Source of the DNA: Bacteroidales bacterium
GTDB taxonomy: Bacteria; Bacteroidota; Bacteroidia; Bacteroidales; Bacteroidaceae
Length of the DNA stretch: 64,000 nt
Assembly (NCBI GenBank): GCA_015060885.1
Contig: SUXO01000007.1
Span: forward strand, 1 to 64,000
Reading direction: 5' to 3'
The notes under the pieces are model-generated. The model saw only the letters and a program-made list of their open reading frames with translations, had not been told where the DNA came from and did no database searches. A program made the translations under genes and the position numbers. Positions 1-8,150 of this stretch are shown here, in pieces (the stretch's first letter is position 1; every line of letters starts with the position of its first letter).

Positions 1-1106
1 CACTACAAGATGGCAAGCAGTACGGAGAGGCAGAATACATCCTTGCCAGAACCACCATTAGCGAAAATAGTCTTGACATCAATTTTGAAAGCGGACGCAC
101 CTACAGCCGTCTGCGTATAGCTGGACTTGCAAATCAAACGCTGACTGTTACTACGACAAACTTCACTCCGGCAGGAGCAAATAATTCCTCCCCTGACTCA
201 GGGGCGACGAGGGCCGCAGAGGAAGCACTAAATGTGCTTCCGTGCCCAAAGGAGGGGAGCACAGTGCCCTGTGCGACGGGGGCACGAAGTGTGCCGCAGG
301 CGGAGGGGTCTGTAACTTACACCCTTACCACTGACAACAACGGCAACGCTTTCCTTTATGGCGTGTTTGCCGAGGGAGCAACGGTAAGTGTAAAACAGGG
401 CGATGTAACTCTTAAAGATTATACCTTTACTGCCGAGAAGAACCCTAATGGCACAGAGCACAATAAGAGCTATGCATTGGATGCAAGACCTGTCATAGAT
501 GGCACTTTGGGAGGCAAGGCTGAAGCTACTGCAGCAGAAGTAGAAACTTTGGTACAACAACTCAAGGATTATGTGGATAACGGAATTACCACGATTATCG
601 TACCAGGTACGGAATATGCTATGTATAAGTCGAATCTGGGTATGATTCCTGCTTTTGCTGAGGCTCTTTACCTCTTGACAGACAATTCTCAGGAGGAGAG
701 TCAATATCGCGGCACAATAGATTTAATTCTTCCTGATGCTACGGAAATTATTGATTATTCATTCGATAGTGCAAACGCACTAAAGAGCATAACGCTTCCC
801 AAAGTTACAACTATTGGGGATGGTGCTTTCTATGGTTGCCAATATTTGGAAAAAATGACGTTTGGCTCTGTTATAACAGAAGTTGTAGAGATTAAAAGTG
901 GTGTGTTTGCTTCTCTCGGAATAAAGAGTGATAATGAAGCCTGTGATTTGGTTCTCAACTGCGGACAGCTAAATGCTGAGGATAAATACAAACCGAACCT
1001 TGAAAGCAATGTGTGGTACATCGATGAATGGAGTGGTGAAACCGAATGGAAGAGCATCACTCTGACCCACACAGGTGAGTGTGATGAATGTAAAGCAAAT
1101 CACTAA
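1..1106 (+). CDS. Fimbrillin-like surface protein with BspA-type leucine-rich segment (5' end outside window)
   Basis: The reading frame is open from the first bases of the window to a stop at 1104-1106, so the start lies upstream and the visible part is about 367 residues. The first half has the beta-rich, Thr/Asn-rich character of fimbrillin/Mfa-type proteins of Bacteroidales. The second half contains BspA-like leucine-rich repeat phrases such as ITLPKVTTIGDGAFYGC, which are typical of surface adhesins. The tail is Cys-containing (GECDECKANH) with no T9SS sorting tail. Between the halves, residues rich in Ala, Pro and Gly are encoded by a cluster of palindromes at 187-307 that looks like an inserted repeat read in frame. 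Assignment to fimbrillin rests on sequence character only. An alternative internal ATG at 234 would begin inside the palindrome cluster and is unlikely to be the true start. Confidence 0.6.
   Translation, partial: LQDGKQYGEAEYILARTTISENSLDINFESGRTYSRLRIAGLANQTLTVTTTNFTPAGANNSSPDSGATRAAEEALNVLPCPKEGSTVPCATGARSVPQAEGSVTYTLTTDNNGNAFLYGVFAEGATVSVKQGDVTLKDYTFTAEKNPNGTEHNKSYALDARPVIDGTLGGKAEATAAEVETLVQQLKDYVDNGITTIIVPGTEYAMYKSNLGMIPAFAEALYLLTDNSQEESQYRGTIDLILPDATEIIDYSFDSANALKSITLPKVTTIGDGAFYGCQYLEKMTFGSVITEVVEIKSGVFASLGIKSDNEACDLVLNCGQLNAEDKYKPNLESNVWYIDEWSGETEWKSITLTHTGECDECKANH
187..307. repeat. Cluster of four palindromes (REP-like element) inside a coding region
   Basis: Four hairpins follow each other: 190-204 (CCCCTGA/TCAGGGG), 222-240 (GAAGCAC/GTGCTTC), 259-274 (GCACAG/CTGTGC) and 281-295 (GGCAC/GTGCC). 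The block is bracketed by CCTCCCC and GGAGGGG, complementary at its ends. The G+C-rich composition differs from the surrounding gene, and the frame stays open through it. It resembles the short palindromic interspersed repeats seen in Bacteroidales genomes; the family assignment is inference. Confidence 0.6.
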
Positions 1107-1266
1107 CCTCCCAAGCCGAGCGGGTCATGGTCAGCGAATGCAGTCAAAGATGAAAACCGTAGGCTTCGTTGAAATTCGCTTGGCTGAAAGACGAAAAATT
1201 AGTGGTCCTCACCCCTTCGGTGTGATGCCGCTACACAAAAAACATTCTTCATTGTCCCCTACAAGC
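1107..1266. other. Convergent intergenic region
   Basis: This lies between two convergent genes. An inverted repeat AGCGAAT (1133-1139) / ATTCGCT (1174-1180) is visible, with no T-run on either side, so it is not a clear terminator. I see no gene here. Confidence 0.3.
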
Positions 1267-2214
1267 CTATTCTGTTTTTTTGTACAGGTATGTGGTGAAC
1301 ATGTATAGCAATACTCCGCTGGCAACACCCGCAATGCCGTCGATAAGGTAGTGTGCCTTAATGTAGACGGTGGCACAACATAACAGCAGGTAGAGCGGCA
1401 GGAGGGCAAGCGTGAGCCTCTTGCTTGCGCGTGAAGCGAGCAGTATTATTATTGTGGAAATTCCTATGTGCGAGCTTGGGAAGGCTGCCGTGGGGCGTTC
1501 GCCCGATGCCTGTGCCATGTTCACAAGCGAGGTGAAGAGGCCACCCTTGTCGGCTTGCGGCAGAGTCATATGTGGGTTGAGGTCGAACCAGTTGCCAATT
1601 TCGGGGTAGGGGCCTGCGGCGGCAACAGCATCGCCAATGACGGGGAAATAGAATTGCGGGCCGGCTACCGGGAGGAATATGTATATGAGGTAGTAGATGA
1701 AGAAGGAGCACATAACAACGAATGTGCATCGTTCGCTCTCTTCCTCCCGTTTGAAGAAGTACCACAATACGATGGTTACAATCATTGGGTAGTAGGCCCA
1801 ATAGCCCAAGTTGAATGCCTCGCGCCAGAGGGTGTGGCTGCACACCTGGTCGAACAGCAGTGCAGGCTGGCATCCGAAGAGGTTGAACTCGGTTGTGGCA
1901 AAAAGGTGGTCGAGGTTGGGGAATATGCGGTTGAATTCAAAGGTGTCGGGGTACCAATAGGCAAGCAGCCCCATCTGCCCCACAAGGCGCAAGAAGCGGG
2001 TGGCGCGTGAGGGGGATTTTGTATACAGGTATATTATGGCGAATGTGCCTGCTGCTATGAAAAATCGCCCCATAAGCATTTCCTGGGGGTTATGCAGCCT
2101 GTCGAAGAATATTATTATTAGCAGGGTGGTGAGCAGGTTGTAGAGCAGGTTGAGCTTTTCCACTGCAAGGAATTCGCGGCGTTCATCTTCGCGCTGTATG
2201 AATTTCAGAGCCAT
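1267..2214 (-). CDS. PAP2-superfamily membrane phosphatase/transferase (inositol-phosphorylceramide-synthase-like)
   Basis: A 315-residue polytopic membrane protein with about six to seven hydrophobic segments. The C-terminal half carries PAP2 signature elements: the segment GERPTAAFPSSHIG (the PSxH motif) and, further on, KAHYLIDGIAG with the catalytic His and Asp spaced as in motif C3. The long spacing and the aromatic-rich N-terminal half resemble the PAP2_3 branch, which includes Aur1-type inositol-phosphorylceramide synthases. It could therefore move a head group between lipids rather than just remove phosphate. The chosen ATG at 2212-2214 overlaps the end of the upstream epimerase gene by about 10 bases, so the two are probably co-translated; an in-frame ATG at 2230-2232 is the alternative. 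Substrate is unknown. Confidence 0.75.
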   Translation of the reverse strand: MALKFIQREDERREFLAVEKLNLLYNLLTTLLIIIFFDRLHNPQEMLMGRFFIAAGTFAIIYLYTKSPSRATRFLRLVGQMGLLAYWYPDTFEFNRIFPNLDHLFATTEFNLFGCQPALLFDQVCSHTLWREAFNLGYWAYYPMIVTIVLWYFFKREEESERCTFVVMCSFFIYYLIYIFLPVAGPQFYFPVIGDAVAAAGPYPEIGNWFDLNPHMTLPQADKGGLFTSLVNMAQASGERPTAAFPSSHIGISTIIILLASRASKRLTLALLPLYLLLCCATVYIKAHYLIDGIAGVASGVLLYMFTTYLYKKTE

Positions 2215-3230
2215 TTTTCTTGTCGGTACCATTCTATTGTCTTTTTTGTGCCCTCGTGCAGGGTGTATTTGGCTTTGAACCCAAGTTCTTTCTCTATTGT
2301 AGCTGTGTCGCAAAGCCAGTTACGTTGTTTCATTATGTTGTATTTGTCGCTGTTGAGTGTGGCGGGTTTCCCGGTGATGCGTGCCACGGCCTCCGATATT
2401 GTGGAGATTGCTTTGAGCACCCACAACGGGGCGGTTATGTGCAACACCCGTTTTATGCCCAGGCTCTCCTGTATGTAGTCGCTGAAACTGCGGCTGCTGT
2501 ATCCCGCGGGCTCGCTCACAAAGTAGCTGCGGTTGGTTACGTCGCTCCCGGCGGCGAGGTAGATGGCGTCTACAAGGTCCTCGACATATATGAATGTGAT
2601 TGTTTGTCTTTTGTACCCCACGGCAAAATCGATGTGTTTCTTTATGCTCACAGCCATTTGGTAGTAGTCGCGTTCGCGCGGGCCGTAAACGCCGGTGGGG
2701 CGCAGTGTTATGTAGGGGATTCCGCAACTGCGTATATACCCCTCGGCCATTAGTTTGCTATACCCGTATGCGGTGTTGGGCGCAGCAATGTCGCTCTCCT
2801 GTATTGGCGTGTGTGGCTCCTCCTCGCGGGCTGGGCCGAATATGCTCAACGAACTTAAATAGATTAGTTTCTGTGGTGTGGCATCGCACTCTTTCAGTAC
2901 ATCGACAAGGTTCTTGGTGCCTTCGAAGTTTGTGCGCATAAACTCGTTCTTATCGATACATTTCGTTACGCCGGCGGCGTGTATCACATAGTCCCACGCG
3001 GTGTGTTCTTCCTTGAACGAGGTTATTTGGGTGGCGAGCACCTCTTTCTCTTCGAGGTTCAGCTCAATGAATCTTATTCTTGCGTCTTTAAGGTAGCGTC
3101 GGCTGCTGCTCCTGCGTATGCCGGCCCACACTTCGTACCCGCGTGCGAGCCCTTGCTCCACAATGAAACTGCCTATGAAGCCGCTGGCTCCTGTTACAAG
3201 TATCTTCTTGTTGTTTGTCGATGTTGTCAT
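2205..3230 (-). CDS. NAD-dependent epimerase/dehydratase (extended SDR)
   Basis: A 341-residue extended short-chain dehydrogenase. The N-terminal Rossmann motif GASGFIGS is the NAD(P)-binding glycine loop, and the active-site pair is in YGYSKLMAE (YxxxK), with an upstream serine in LIYLSSLSIFG. The C-terminal half is the variable substrate-binding lobe. Members act on nucleotide sugars or on sterol-like and lipid-linked substrates; the sequence does not decide which. The ATG at 3228-3230 is preferred because it places the Rossmann motif near the N-terminus; an earlier ATG at 3275 would add 15 residues of poor character. It is followed with overlap by the PAP2 gene, which suggests a shared pathway in lipid or glycan modification. 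Confidence 0.8.
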   Translation of the reverse strand: MTTSTNNKKILVTGASGFIGSFIVEQGLARGYEVWAGIRRSSSRRYLKDARIRFIELNLEEKEVLATQITSFKEEHTAWDYVIHAAGVTKCIDKNEFMRTNFEGTKNLVDVLKECDATPQKLIYLSSLSIFGPAREEEPHTPIQESDIAAPNTAYGYSKLMAEGYIRSCGIPYITLRPTGVYGPRERDYYQMAVSIKKHIDFAVGYKRQTITFIYVEDLVDAIYLAAGSDVTNRSYFVSEPAGYSSRSFSDYIQESLGIKRVLHITAPLWVLKAISTISEAVARITGKPATLNSDKYNIMKQRNWLCDTATIEKELGFKAKYTLHEGTKKTIEWYRQEKWL

Positions 3231-3327
3231 GGTCGGTACGTTCGTTTGCCAAACAAAGGTACTGCAAACGGGCAAAATAAATAAGGGTTTGCTTTAATAT
3301 TTTTTCCGTTTTGGCAAAATGGCAACC

Positions 3328-3355
3328 TTGTCCGGCGGTGGGTGCTATAACTTTG
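3328..3355 (+). promoter_or_regulatory. Bacteroidetes-type promoter
   Basis: The -33 element TTG (3328-3330) is followed after 17 bases by the -7 box TAACTTTG (3348-3355), which matches TAnnTTTG exactly. It lies 21 bases upstream of the 115-residue gene at 3377. Confidence 0.6.
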
Positions 3356-3376
3356 TGCCTGTAACGTTGAATTGAT

Positions 3377-3724
3377 ATGGTAAAAAGGTTAAAACCGCTC
3401 CTGTCGCTGTTCGGGGCATCGGGTTATAGGTATAAGTTTCTGTTGTTTAAATTCGATAATATCTTCGGGGTGGAAGATGCTTTCCCCGACGAGGGAGCGG
3501 TTTTTATCTTCTTGCGCAGAACTTGCAATGTGTTGCGGCTGGGTTTTACACACGAACTGCTGCATTGCGGCGAAACGCGCGACTTGTCGGGCCTGTCGGT
3601 CGGGAGGATGTCGAAGGTGTTTCCTGTTCTGCTGCGCGCCAACTGCATTGCCGTGCTCTACGAAAAGGACCCTGCGGTGCGCAATAGAGTGGCAAAAGAT
3701 ATCATTTCCCGCAATTTCACATAG
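3377..3724 (+). CDS. Small protein, possibly GIY-YIG-nuclease-like
   Basis: A 115-residue protein with a good promoter just upstream. The order of phrases EGAVFIFLRR, LHCGETRDL and ANCIAVLYEKDPAVRNRVAKDII is reminiscent of a divergent GIY-YIG fold: the first strand ending in an aromatic pair, then a GET segment, then a helix. The canonical GIY and YIG tyrosines are not clearly present, so nuclease activity cannot be claimed. It sits alone between the divergent epimerase gene and rnr. Charge and length are consistent with a soluble cytoplasmic protein. Confidence 0.55.
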   Translation: MVKRLKPLLSLFGASGYRYKFLLFKFDNIFGVEDAFPDEGAVFIFLRRTCNVLRLGFTHELLHCGETRDLSGLSVGRMSKVFPVLLRANCIAVLYEKDPAVRNRVAKDIISRNFT

Positions 3725-3762
3725 TTTAATAGTCGCACGCCGCACCTTTTCACATTTGTCGC

Positions 3763-3792
3763 TTGCAATCTCTTTTTTTATTGCTAATTTAG
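3763..3792 (+). promoter_or_regulatory. Candidate promoter for rnr
   Basis: TTG at 3763-3765, a 19-base spacer, then TAATTTAG at 3785-3792, one mismatch from TAnnTTTG. The rnr start codon follows 36 bases downstream. Confidence 0.5.
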
Positions 3793-3828
3793 CGCATCAC
3801 AGTTTCAATTTCTTATAAAAAGAGAATT

Positions 3829-5985
3829 ATGGCAAAGAAAGGTGGAAAAGGCAAAGGCCGCATAAACAAGCGGGTGCTCGTGGAGATGCTTGTGGAGTTT
3901 TTTAACCGTCACGATGGTGAGCAGGTGAGTACAAAGGAGGTGTTCAAGGAGCTTGGGCTCTCCTCGTCGTCGGCACGCACTCTTTGCGTGAGTATTCTCG
4001 ATGACCTTGTTTTCGACGGTTATCTTGTGGAACCGGCCTTTCGCAAGTATCAGCTTGCCAACAGCGGTTCATCGATGATTGGTACTTTCAAGCGCAATAA
4101 TCACGGTTATAATATGTTCTACCCCGAAGACGGCAGCGAGCCGATACCTGTTACCGAGCGTAATTCGGGGCACGCCCTCACCGACGACATTGTGCGGGTG
4201 GCGCTGTTTGCCCATCGTCGTGGCCGCGGCCGTGAAGGAGAGGTCGTGGAGGTATTGAAGCGTGCACACGACACCTTTGTGGGCGAGCTTCACGTTGAAA
4301 AGCATTATGCCTTTCTGCTCACCGACGACCGCTTTATGCCTTGTGACATATTTATACCGAAGGATCTGCTCAAAGGGGGCAAGAACGGCGACAAGGCCAT
4401 TGTGAAACTAATGGAGTGGCCGCCCGAAAGCAAGAATCCTGTGGGCAAGGTGGTCGACATTCTGGGCAAAGTGGGCGAGAACGATGCCGAAATGAATGCC
4501 ATTCTTGCCGAGTTCGGCTTGCCTTACACCTATCCCGCAGCCGTGGAGCAGGCTGCCGAGCGTCTTGCGGTGGGCATCACCCCCGAAGAGATTGCTTCGC
4601 GCGAGGATTTCCGCGGTATTACCACATTCACAATAGACCCCGACGATGCAAAGGACTTCGACGATGCACTCTCTATACGCCCCCTTTCCGACGGGCTTTG
4701 GGAGGTGGGTGTGCACATTGCCGACGTTTCCCATTATGTCACCGAGGGCAGCGTGATAGACAAGGAGGCCTTCAAGCGTGCCACATCGATATATCTTGTC
4801 GACCGCACAATACCTATGTTGCCCGAACGCCTTTGCAACTTCCTCTGTTCGCTGCGTCCAGGCGAGGATAAACTTGCCTATTCGGTGATATTCACAATGA
4901 ACGATAAGGCCGAAGTGAAAAACTTCCGCATAGCCCGCACGGTTATAAACAGCAACCGCCGTTTCTGCTACGACGAGGTGCAGGCCATAATAAAAAACGG
5001 CGAGGGAGAGTTTTATGCCGAAATAGAACGCCTTAACACTCTTGCACAGACAATGCGCACGAAGAGGTTTGCTGCCGGTGCAATCGATTTCCAGCAGGCC
5101 GAGGTGCATTTCCATCTCGACGAGAGCGGCAAGCCTGTTTCGGTCTATTTCAGCGAGAGCAACGAATCGCACCAACTAATAGAGGAGTTTATGTTGCTTG
5201 CCAACCGCACGGTTGCCGAAAAGATTGGGCGCAAGGCTCCGGGCAATACTCCCAAGACCTTTGTGTACCGCATACACGACCAACCCGACCCTGAAAAGCT
5301 TGCGATGCTGTCGAAATTCGTGAGCAAGCTGGGCTACAAGATGCGTAGCGGGTCGGGGCGCACAACATCGGCTACGGCAATGAATAACCTGTTGAAGGAT
5401 GTGCACGGCACCAAGGAGCAGAATGTGATAGAGCAGATATCGTTGCGCACAATGCAGAAGGCGCGCTATTCCACCGAGAATATAGGTCATTACGGTCTTG
5501 CCTTCCGCTACTACACACACTTCACCTCGCCCATACGCCGTTACCCCGACCTGCTTGTGCATCGTCTGCTCACACGCTATCTGTTGCAGGGCGCGCGTTC
5601 GGTGAGCCTTCCCAAATACGAGGATTTCTGCGACCATTGTTCGGCACAGGAACAGGTGGCTGCCAATGCCGAGCGTGCAAGCATTAAGTATAAGCAGGTG
5701 GAGTTTATGAGTGAGCGCATCGGCGAGGAGTACGATGCTGTGATAAGCGGCGTGACCGAGTGGGGCATATATGCCGAAATAAACGAGAACAAGTGCGAGG
5801 GTATGATACCGCTGCGCACCTTGCAAGGCGACTATTACGAATTTGACGATGCCAATTACTGCCTTGTGGGCCGCCGCACACACCGCCGTTACACCATAGG
5901 CGATGCGGTGCGCATACGCATAGTGCGTGCCAACCTCGAACGCAAGCAACTCGATTTTGAGCTGGTTGCCCATTATGCCGATTAG
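3829..5985 (+). CDS. rnr: Ribonuclease R
   Basis: A 718-residue processive 3'-to-5' exoribonuclease that degrades structured RNA. A basic N-terminal stretch (KKGGKGKGR) precedes a winged-helix-like region (about 15-75) and a cold-shock domain beginning near MIGTFKRNNHGYNMF. The RNB catalytic domain follows, with the metal-binding cluster IDPDDAKDFDDA at about residues 269-280 and the conserved region HFTSPIRRYPDLLVHR. The C-terminal S1 RNA-binding domain begins near YDAVISGVTEWGIYAEI. Length and domain order are normal for Bacteroidota RNase R. The next gene, a response regulator, starts 56 bases downstream behind its own promoter. Confidence 0.95.
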   Translation: MAKKGGKGKGRINKRVLVEMLVEFFNRHDGEQVSTKEVFKELGLSSSSARTLCVSILDDLVFDGYLVEPAFRKYQLANSGSSMIGTFKRNNHGYNMFYPEDGSEPIPVTERNSGHALTDDIVRVALFAHRRGRGREGEVVEVLKRAHDTFVGELHVEKHYAFLLTDDRFMPCDIFIPKDLLKGGKNGDKAIVKLMEWPPESKNPVGKVVDILGKVGENDAEMNAILAEFGLPYTYPAAVEQAAERLAVGITPEEIASREDFRGITTFTIDPDDAKDFDDALSIRPLSDGLWEVGVHIADVSHYVTEGSVIDKEAFKRATSIYLVDRTIPMLPERLCNFLCSLRPGEDKLAYSVIFTMNDKAEVKNFRIARTVINSNRRFCYDEVQAIIKNGEGEFYAEIERLNTLAQTMRTKRFAAGAIDFQQAEVHFHLDESGKPVSVYFSESNESHQLIEEFMLLANRTVAEKIGRKAPGNTPKTFVYRIHDQPDPEKLAMLSKFVSKLGYKMRSGSGRTTSATAMNNLLKDVHGTKEQNVIEQISLRTMQKARYSTENIGHYGLAFRYYTHFTSPIRRYPDLLVHRLLTRYLLQGARSVSLPKYEDFCDHCSAQEQVAANAERASIKYKQVEFMSERIGEEYDAVISGVTEWGIYAEINENKCEGMIPLRTLQGDYYEFDDANYCLVGRRTHRRYTIGDAVRIRIVRANLERKQLDFELVAHYAD

Positions 5986-5987
5986 AA

Positions 5988-6005
5988 TTTCAACTCTATT
6001 TCAGA
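5988..6005 (+). promoter_or_regulatory. Direct repeat, candidate response-regulator site (autoregulation)
   Basis: TTTCAAC (5988-5994) and TTTCAGA (5999-6005) begin exactly 11 bases apart, the spacing expected for an OmpR-family dimer. They lie 9 bases upstream of the -7 box of the regulator gene. The same arrangement occurs at 8033-8050 before the PepSY operon. Confidence 0.5.
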
Positions 6006-6014
6006 ATTGCACAC

Positions 6015-6022
6015 TATTTTTG
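6015..6022 (+). promoter_or_regulatory. -7 box of the regulator-kinase operon
   Basis: TATTTTTG matches TAnnTTTG exactly and ends 19 bases before the start codon at 6042. No good TTG lies at the usual -33 distance, which fits an activator-dependent promoter. Confidence 0.5.
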
Positions 6023-6041
6023 CCCGGTAAAGACTTGCGCT

Positions 6042-6725
6042 ATGAAACTGCTTATAATAGAAGATGATGCGTCGTTGAGCGAGATAATGTCGCGTGCATT
6101 GCGCAGCGAGGGTTATGTGGTGGAAACGGCATCGACATTCTTTGAGGCCGACGATAAGATTGCGGGGTACACTTACGACTGTATTCTGCTCGATATAATG
6201 TTGCCCGACGGCAACGGCCTTAAACTGCTGGAACATATAAAATCGCTCGACAAGGGCGACAGGGTTATAATAATTTCGGCACGCGACTCCATTGACGACA
6301 AGGTTGCGGGGCTCGACCTGGGTGCCGACGACTACCTTGCGAAACCCTTTTATATGGCCGAACTGTCGGCACGCATAAAGAGCGTTATGCGTCGTGGCAG
6401 CGGGGCGGTAAGCCGCTTTATGACTGCCGGCAACCTGCAAATGGACCTGCAAGGGCGCACTGTGACGGTCGACGGCAATGCCGTGGCTCTGCTGAAAAAG
6501 GAGTTCGATATACTGCTCTATTTTATGCAACGCCCCAACCACATAGTTGACAAGGCGGTGCTTGCCGAGGCTGTGTGGGGCGACCACATTGATGCTGCCG
6601 ACAATTTCCAGTTCGTGTATGCGCAGATAAAGAATTTGAGAAAGAGGCTTGCCGAGGCGGGTGCCACAATGAATGTGAAGGCGGTCTATGGCTTTGGTTA
6701 TAAATTCTGTGAAGCGGAACAATGA
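6042..6725 (+). CDS. OmpR-family DNA-binding response regulator
   Basis: A 227-residue two-component regulator. The N-terminal receiver has the acidic pair EDD at residues 7-9, the phosphoacceptor Asp51 in CILLDIMLPDG, and the conserved Lys in YLAKPF near residue 100. The C-terminal winged-helix domain includes KKEFDILLYFMQRPNHIVDK and the recognition region VYAQIKNLRKRL, followed by the wing VYGFGYKF. The stop overlaps the kinase start (ATGA), so the two are translationally coupled. A direct repeat with 11-base period lies in its own promoter region and again before the PepSY-like genes downstream, suggesting autoregulation and control of those genes. Confidence 0.92.
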   Translation: MKLLIIEDDASLSEIMSRALRSEGYVVETASTFFEADDKIAGYTYDCILLDIMLPDGNGLKLLEHIKSLDKGDRVIIISARDSIDDKVAGLDLGADDYLAKPFYMAELSARIKSVMRRGSGAVSRFMTAGNLQMDLQGRTVTVDGNAVALLKKEFDILLYFMQRPNHIVDKAVLAEAVWGDHIDAADNFQFVYAQIKNLRKRLAEAGATMNVKAVYGFGYKFCEAEQ

Positions 6726-7987
6726 GACTTATATACAACATAATAGGGCGTATGGCGGTGGCTTTGCTGCCCATCCTTGCCTTGTGGTCGGTGATTTTCT
6801 ACTTTGCGATGGTGCAGGAAATAAATGACGAAACCGACGACAGCCTCGAAGCCTATGCCGAAATGATAATACGCCGCATGCTTGCCGGTGTGGAGCTGCC
6901 TGCCGTGGGCGACGGTAGCAACAACAGTTTTTTCATTGAGGTGTTGAGCGGCCCCGAAGCGTTGCTGCCTCCCTCGCTCGTGTATAGCGACTCCCTCGTG
7001 TATATCCACGAAAAGCGTGAAACGGAGCCGGCGCGTGTACTCACAGCCCGCTTTGCCGGCAATGGCGGAACCGCCTATCGCCTTGTGGTTACAATGCCCA
7101 CCTTTGAGCGCGAGGACCTTATCTCTTCAATCTTCTGGCATATAGTTGTGCTTTATATTGTGGTTGTGCTCACCGTCTTTCTTGCCACGATAGTTGTGTT
7201 CAACCGCAGTATGCGTCCTCTTTATAATCTTCTTGCCTGGCTCGACAGGTATCTCCCCGGCAAGGGAGTGAGGGACTTCCCCGACGACTCTTCGGTTGTG
7301 GAGTTCTCGAAGCTGCTGAACAGCGCAAAGAGTACCATCGCCCGTGCCGAAGCCTATCTTGAACAGCAAAAGGAGTTCTTGGGCAACGCCTCGCACGAAC
7401 TGCAAACGCCGCTTGCCGTGCTTGGGAACCGCATTGAGTGGATGCTCAACAGCACCGCTTTGAGCGAGGAACAGGCTGTGGAACTATATAAGATGCAGCA
7501 GTCGTTGCGCAGGCTGGTGCGCCTTAACCGCACCCTGCTGTTGTTGTCGAAAATAGAAAACGGGCAGTTCCCCGGTGTGGCGGATGTAAACATTGCGCAG
7601 CTTGTAAGGGATGAGGCCGAAACCTACTCCGATGTTTATGCGGGGCGCGGCATAGAGTGTGATGTGGACCTGCCGCGGCAGCTTATGGTGCGTATGAACG
7701 AGGAACTTGCCACGGTATTCATCACCAACCTGCTTAAAAATGCCTTTCTGCACTCGCCCGACGGCGGCAGAATATCGGTCCGCTTTGCGGGTGGCCGTCT
7801 GGTTTTTGCAAACGATGGTGCCGGGCCGCTCGACCGTGAACGCCTTTTCGACCGCTTCTACAAGCAGGGCAAAACCGGCAGCACCGGTCTTGGGCTTGCT
7901 CTTGTGGGCTCCATTGCGCGCTATTATAAACTGAATGTGGAGTACTCTTTCGAGTGTGGCAAACACTGTTTCGAGGTAGCGTTGTAA
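6722..7987 (+). CDS. Membrane sensor histidine kinase
   Basis: A 421-residue kinase partner of the preceding regulator. It has an N-terminal membrane segment, a periplasmic region of about 100 residues, a second membrane segment (about 135-165, IVVLYIVVVLTVFLATIVVF) and a HAMP-like linker. The dimerisation box has the phosphoacceptor His225 in NASHELQTPL, and the HATPase_c domain has the N box (NLLKNAFLHSPDGG), the G1 box (NDGAGP) and GLGLALVGSIARYY. The small periplasmic domain has no recognised sensor fold. Overlap with the regulator and closeness of two exported PepSY-like proteins suggest it monitors an envelope condition. Confidence 0.92.
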   Translation: MRLIYNIIGRMAVALLPILALWSVIFYFAMVQEINDETDDSLEAYAEMIIRRMLAGVELPAVGDGSNNSFFIEVLSGPEALLPPSLVYSDSLVYIHEKRETEPARVLTARFAGNGGTAYRLVVTMPTFEREDLISSIFWHIVVLYIVVVLTVFLATIVVFNRSMRPLYNLLAWLDRYLPGKGVRDFPDDSSVVEFSKLLNSAKSTIARAEAYLEQQKEFLGNASHELQTPLAVLGNRIEWMLNSTALSEEQAVELYKMQQSLRRLVRLNRTLLLLSKIENGQFPGVADVNIAQLVRDEAETYSDVYAGRGIECDVDLPRQLMVRMNEELATVFITNLLKNAFLHSPDGGRISVRFAGGRLVFANDGAGPLDRERLFDRFYKQGKTGSTGLGLALVGSIARYYKLNVEYSFECGKHCFEVAL

Positions 7988-8032
7988 TAAAAAGTGGTTT
8001 CTTTTTAAAAAAAAATAGCAATTTCCTTAAAA

Positions 8033-8050
8033 TTTCAAATTCATTTCAAA
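8033..8050 (+). promoter_or_regulatory. Direct repeat TTTCAAA x2, candidate response-regulator site
   Basis: TTTCAAA at 8033-8039 and again at 8044-8050, start-to-start spacing 11 bases. A -7-like sequence TATAATCTTCG (8057-8067) follows. The distance from repeat to box is within a base of that in the regulator's own promoter. Confidence 0.55.
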
Positions 8051-8150
8051 ATCGGGTATAATCTTCGCAGTGTAAATAGAGGGAAAGGCTAAACAAAACT
8101 CTCTACTACGTGTTAAATAAAAAAGGTATAACTGAATTAATTTTGAAATT

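Noticed and set aside
1075..1308. 77-residue plus-strand frame after the fimbrillin-like gene
   Set aside because: It overlaps the end of that gene and the end of the convergent PAP2 gene and has a random composition.
4408..5973. Long minus-strand frames opposite RNase R
   Set aside because: They lie wholly antisense to an intact, well-recognised gene and show no family features; they result from its codon bias.
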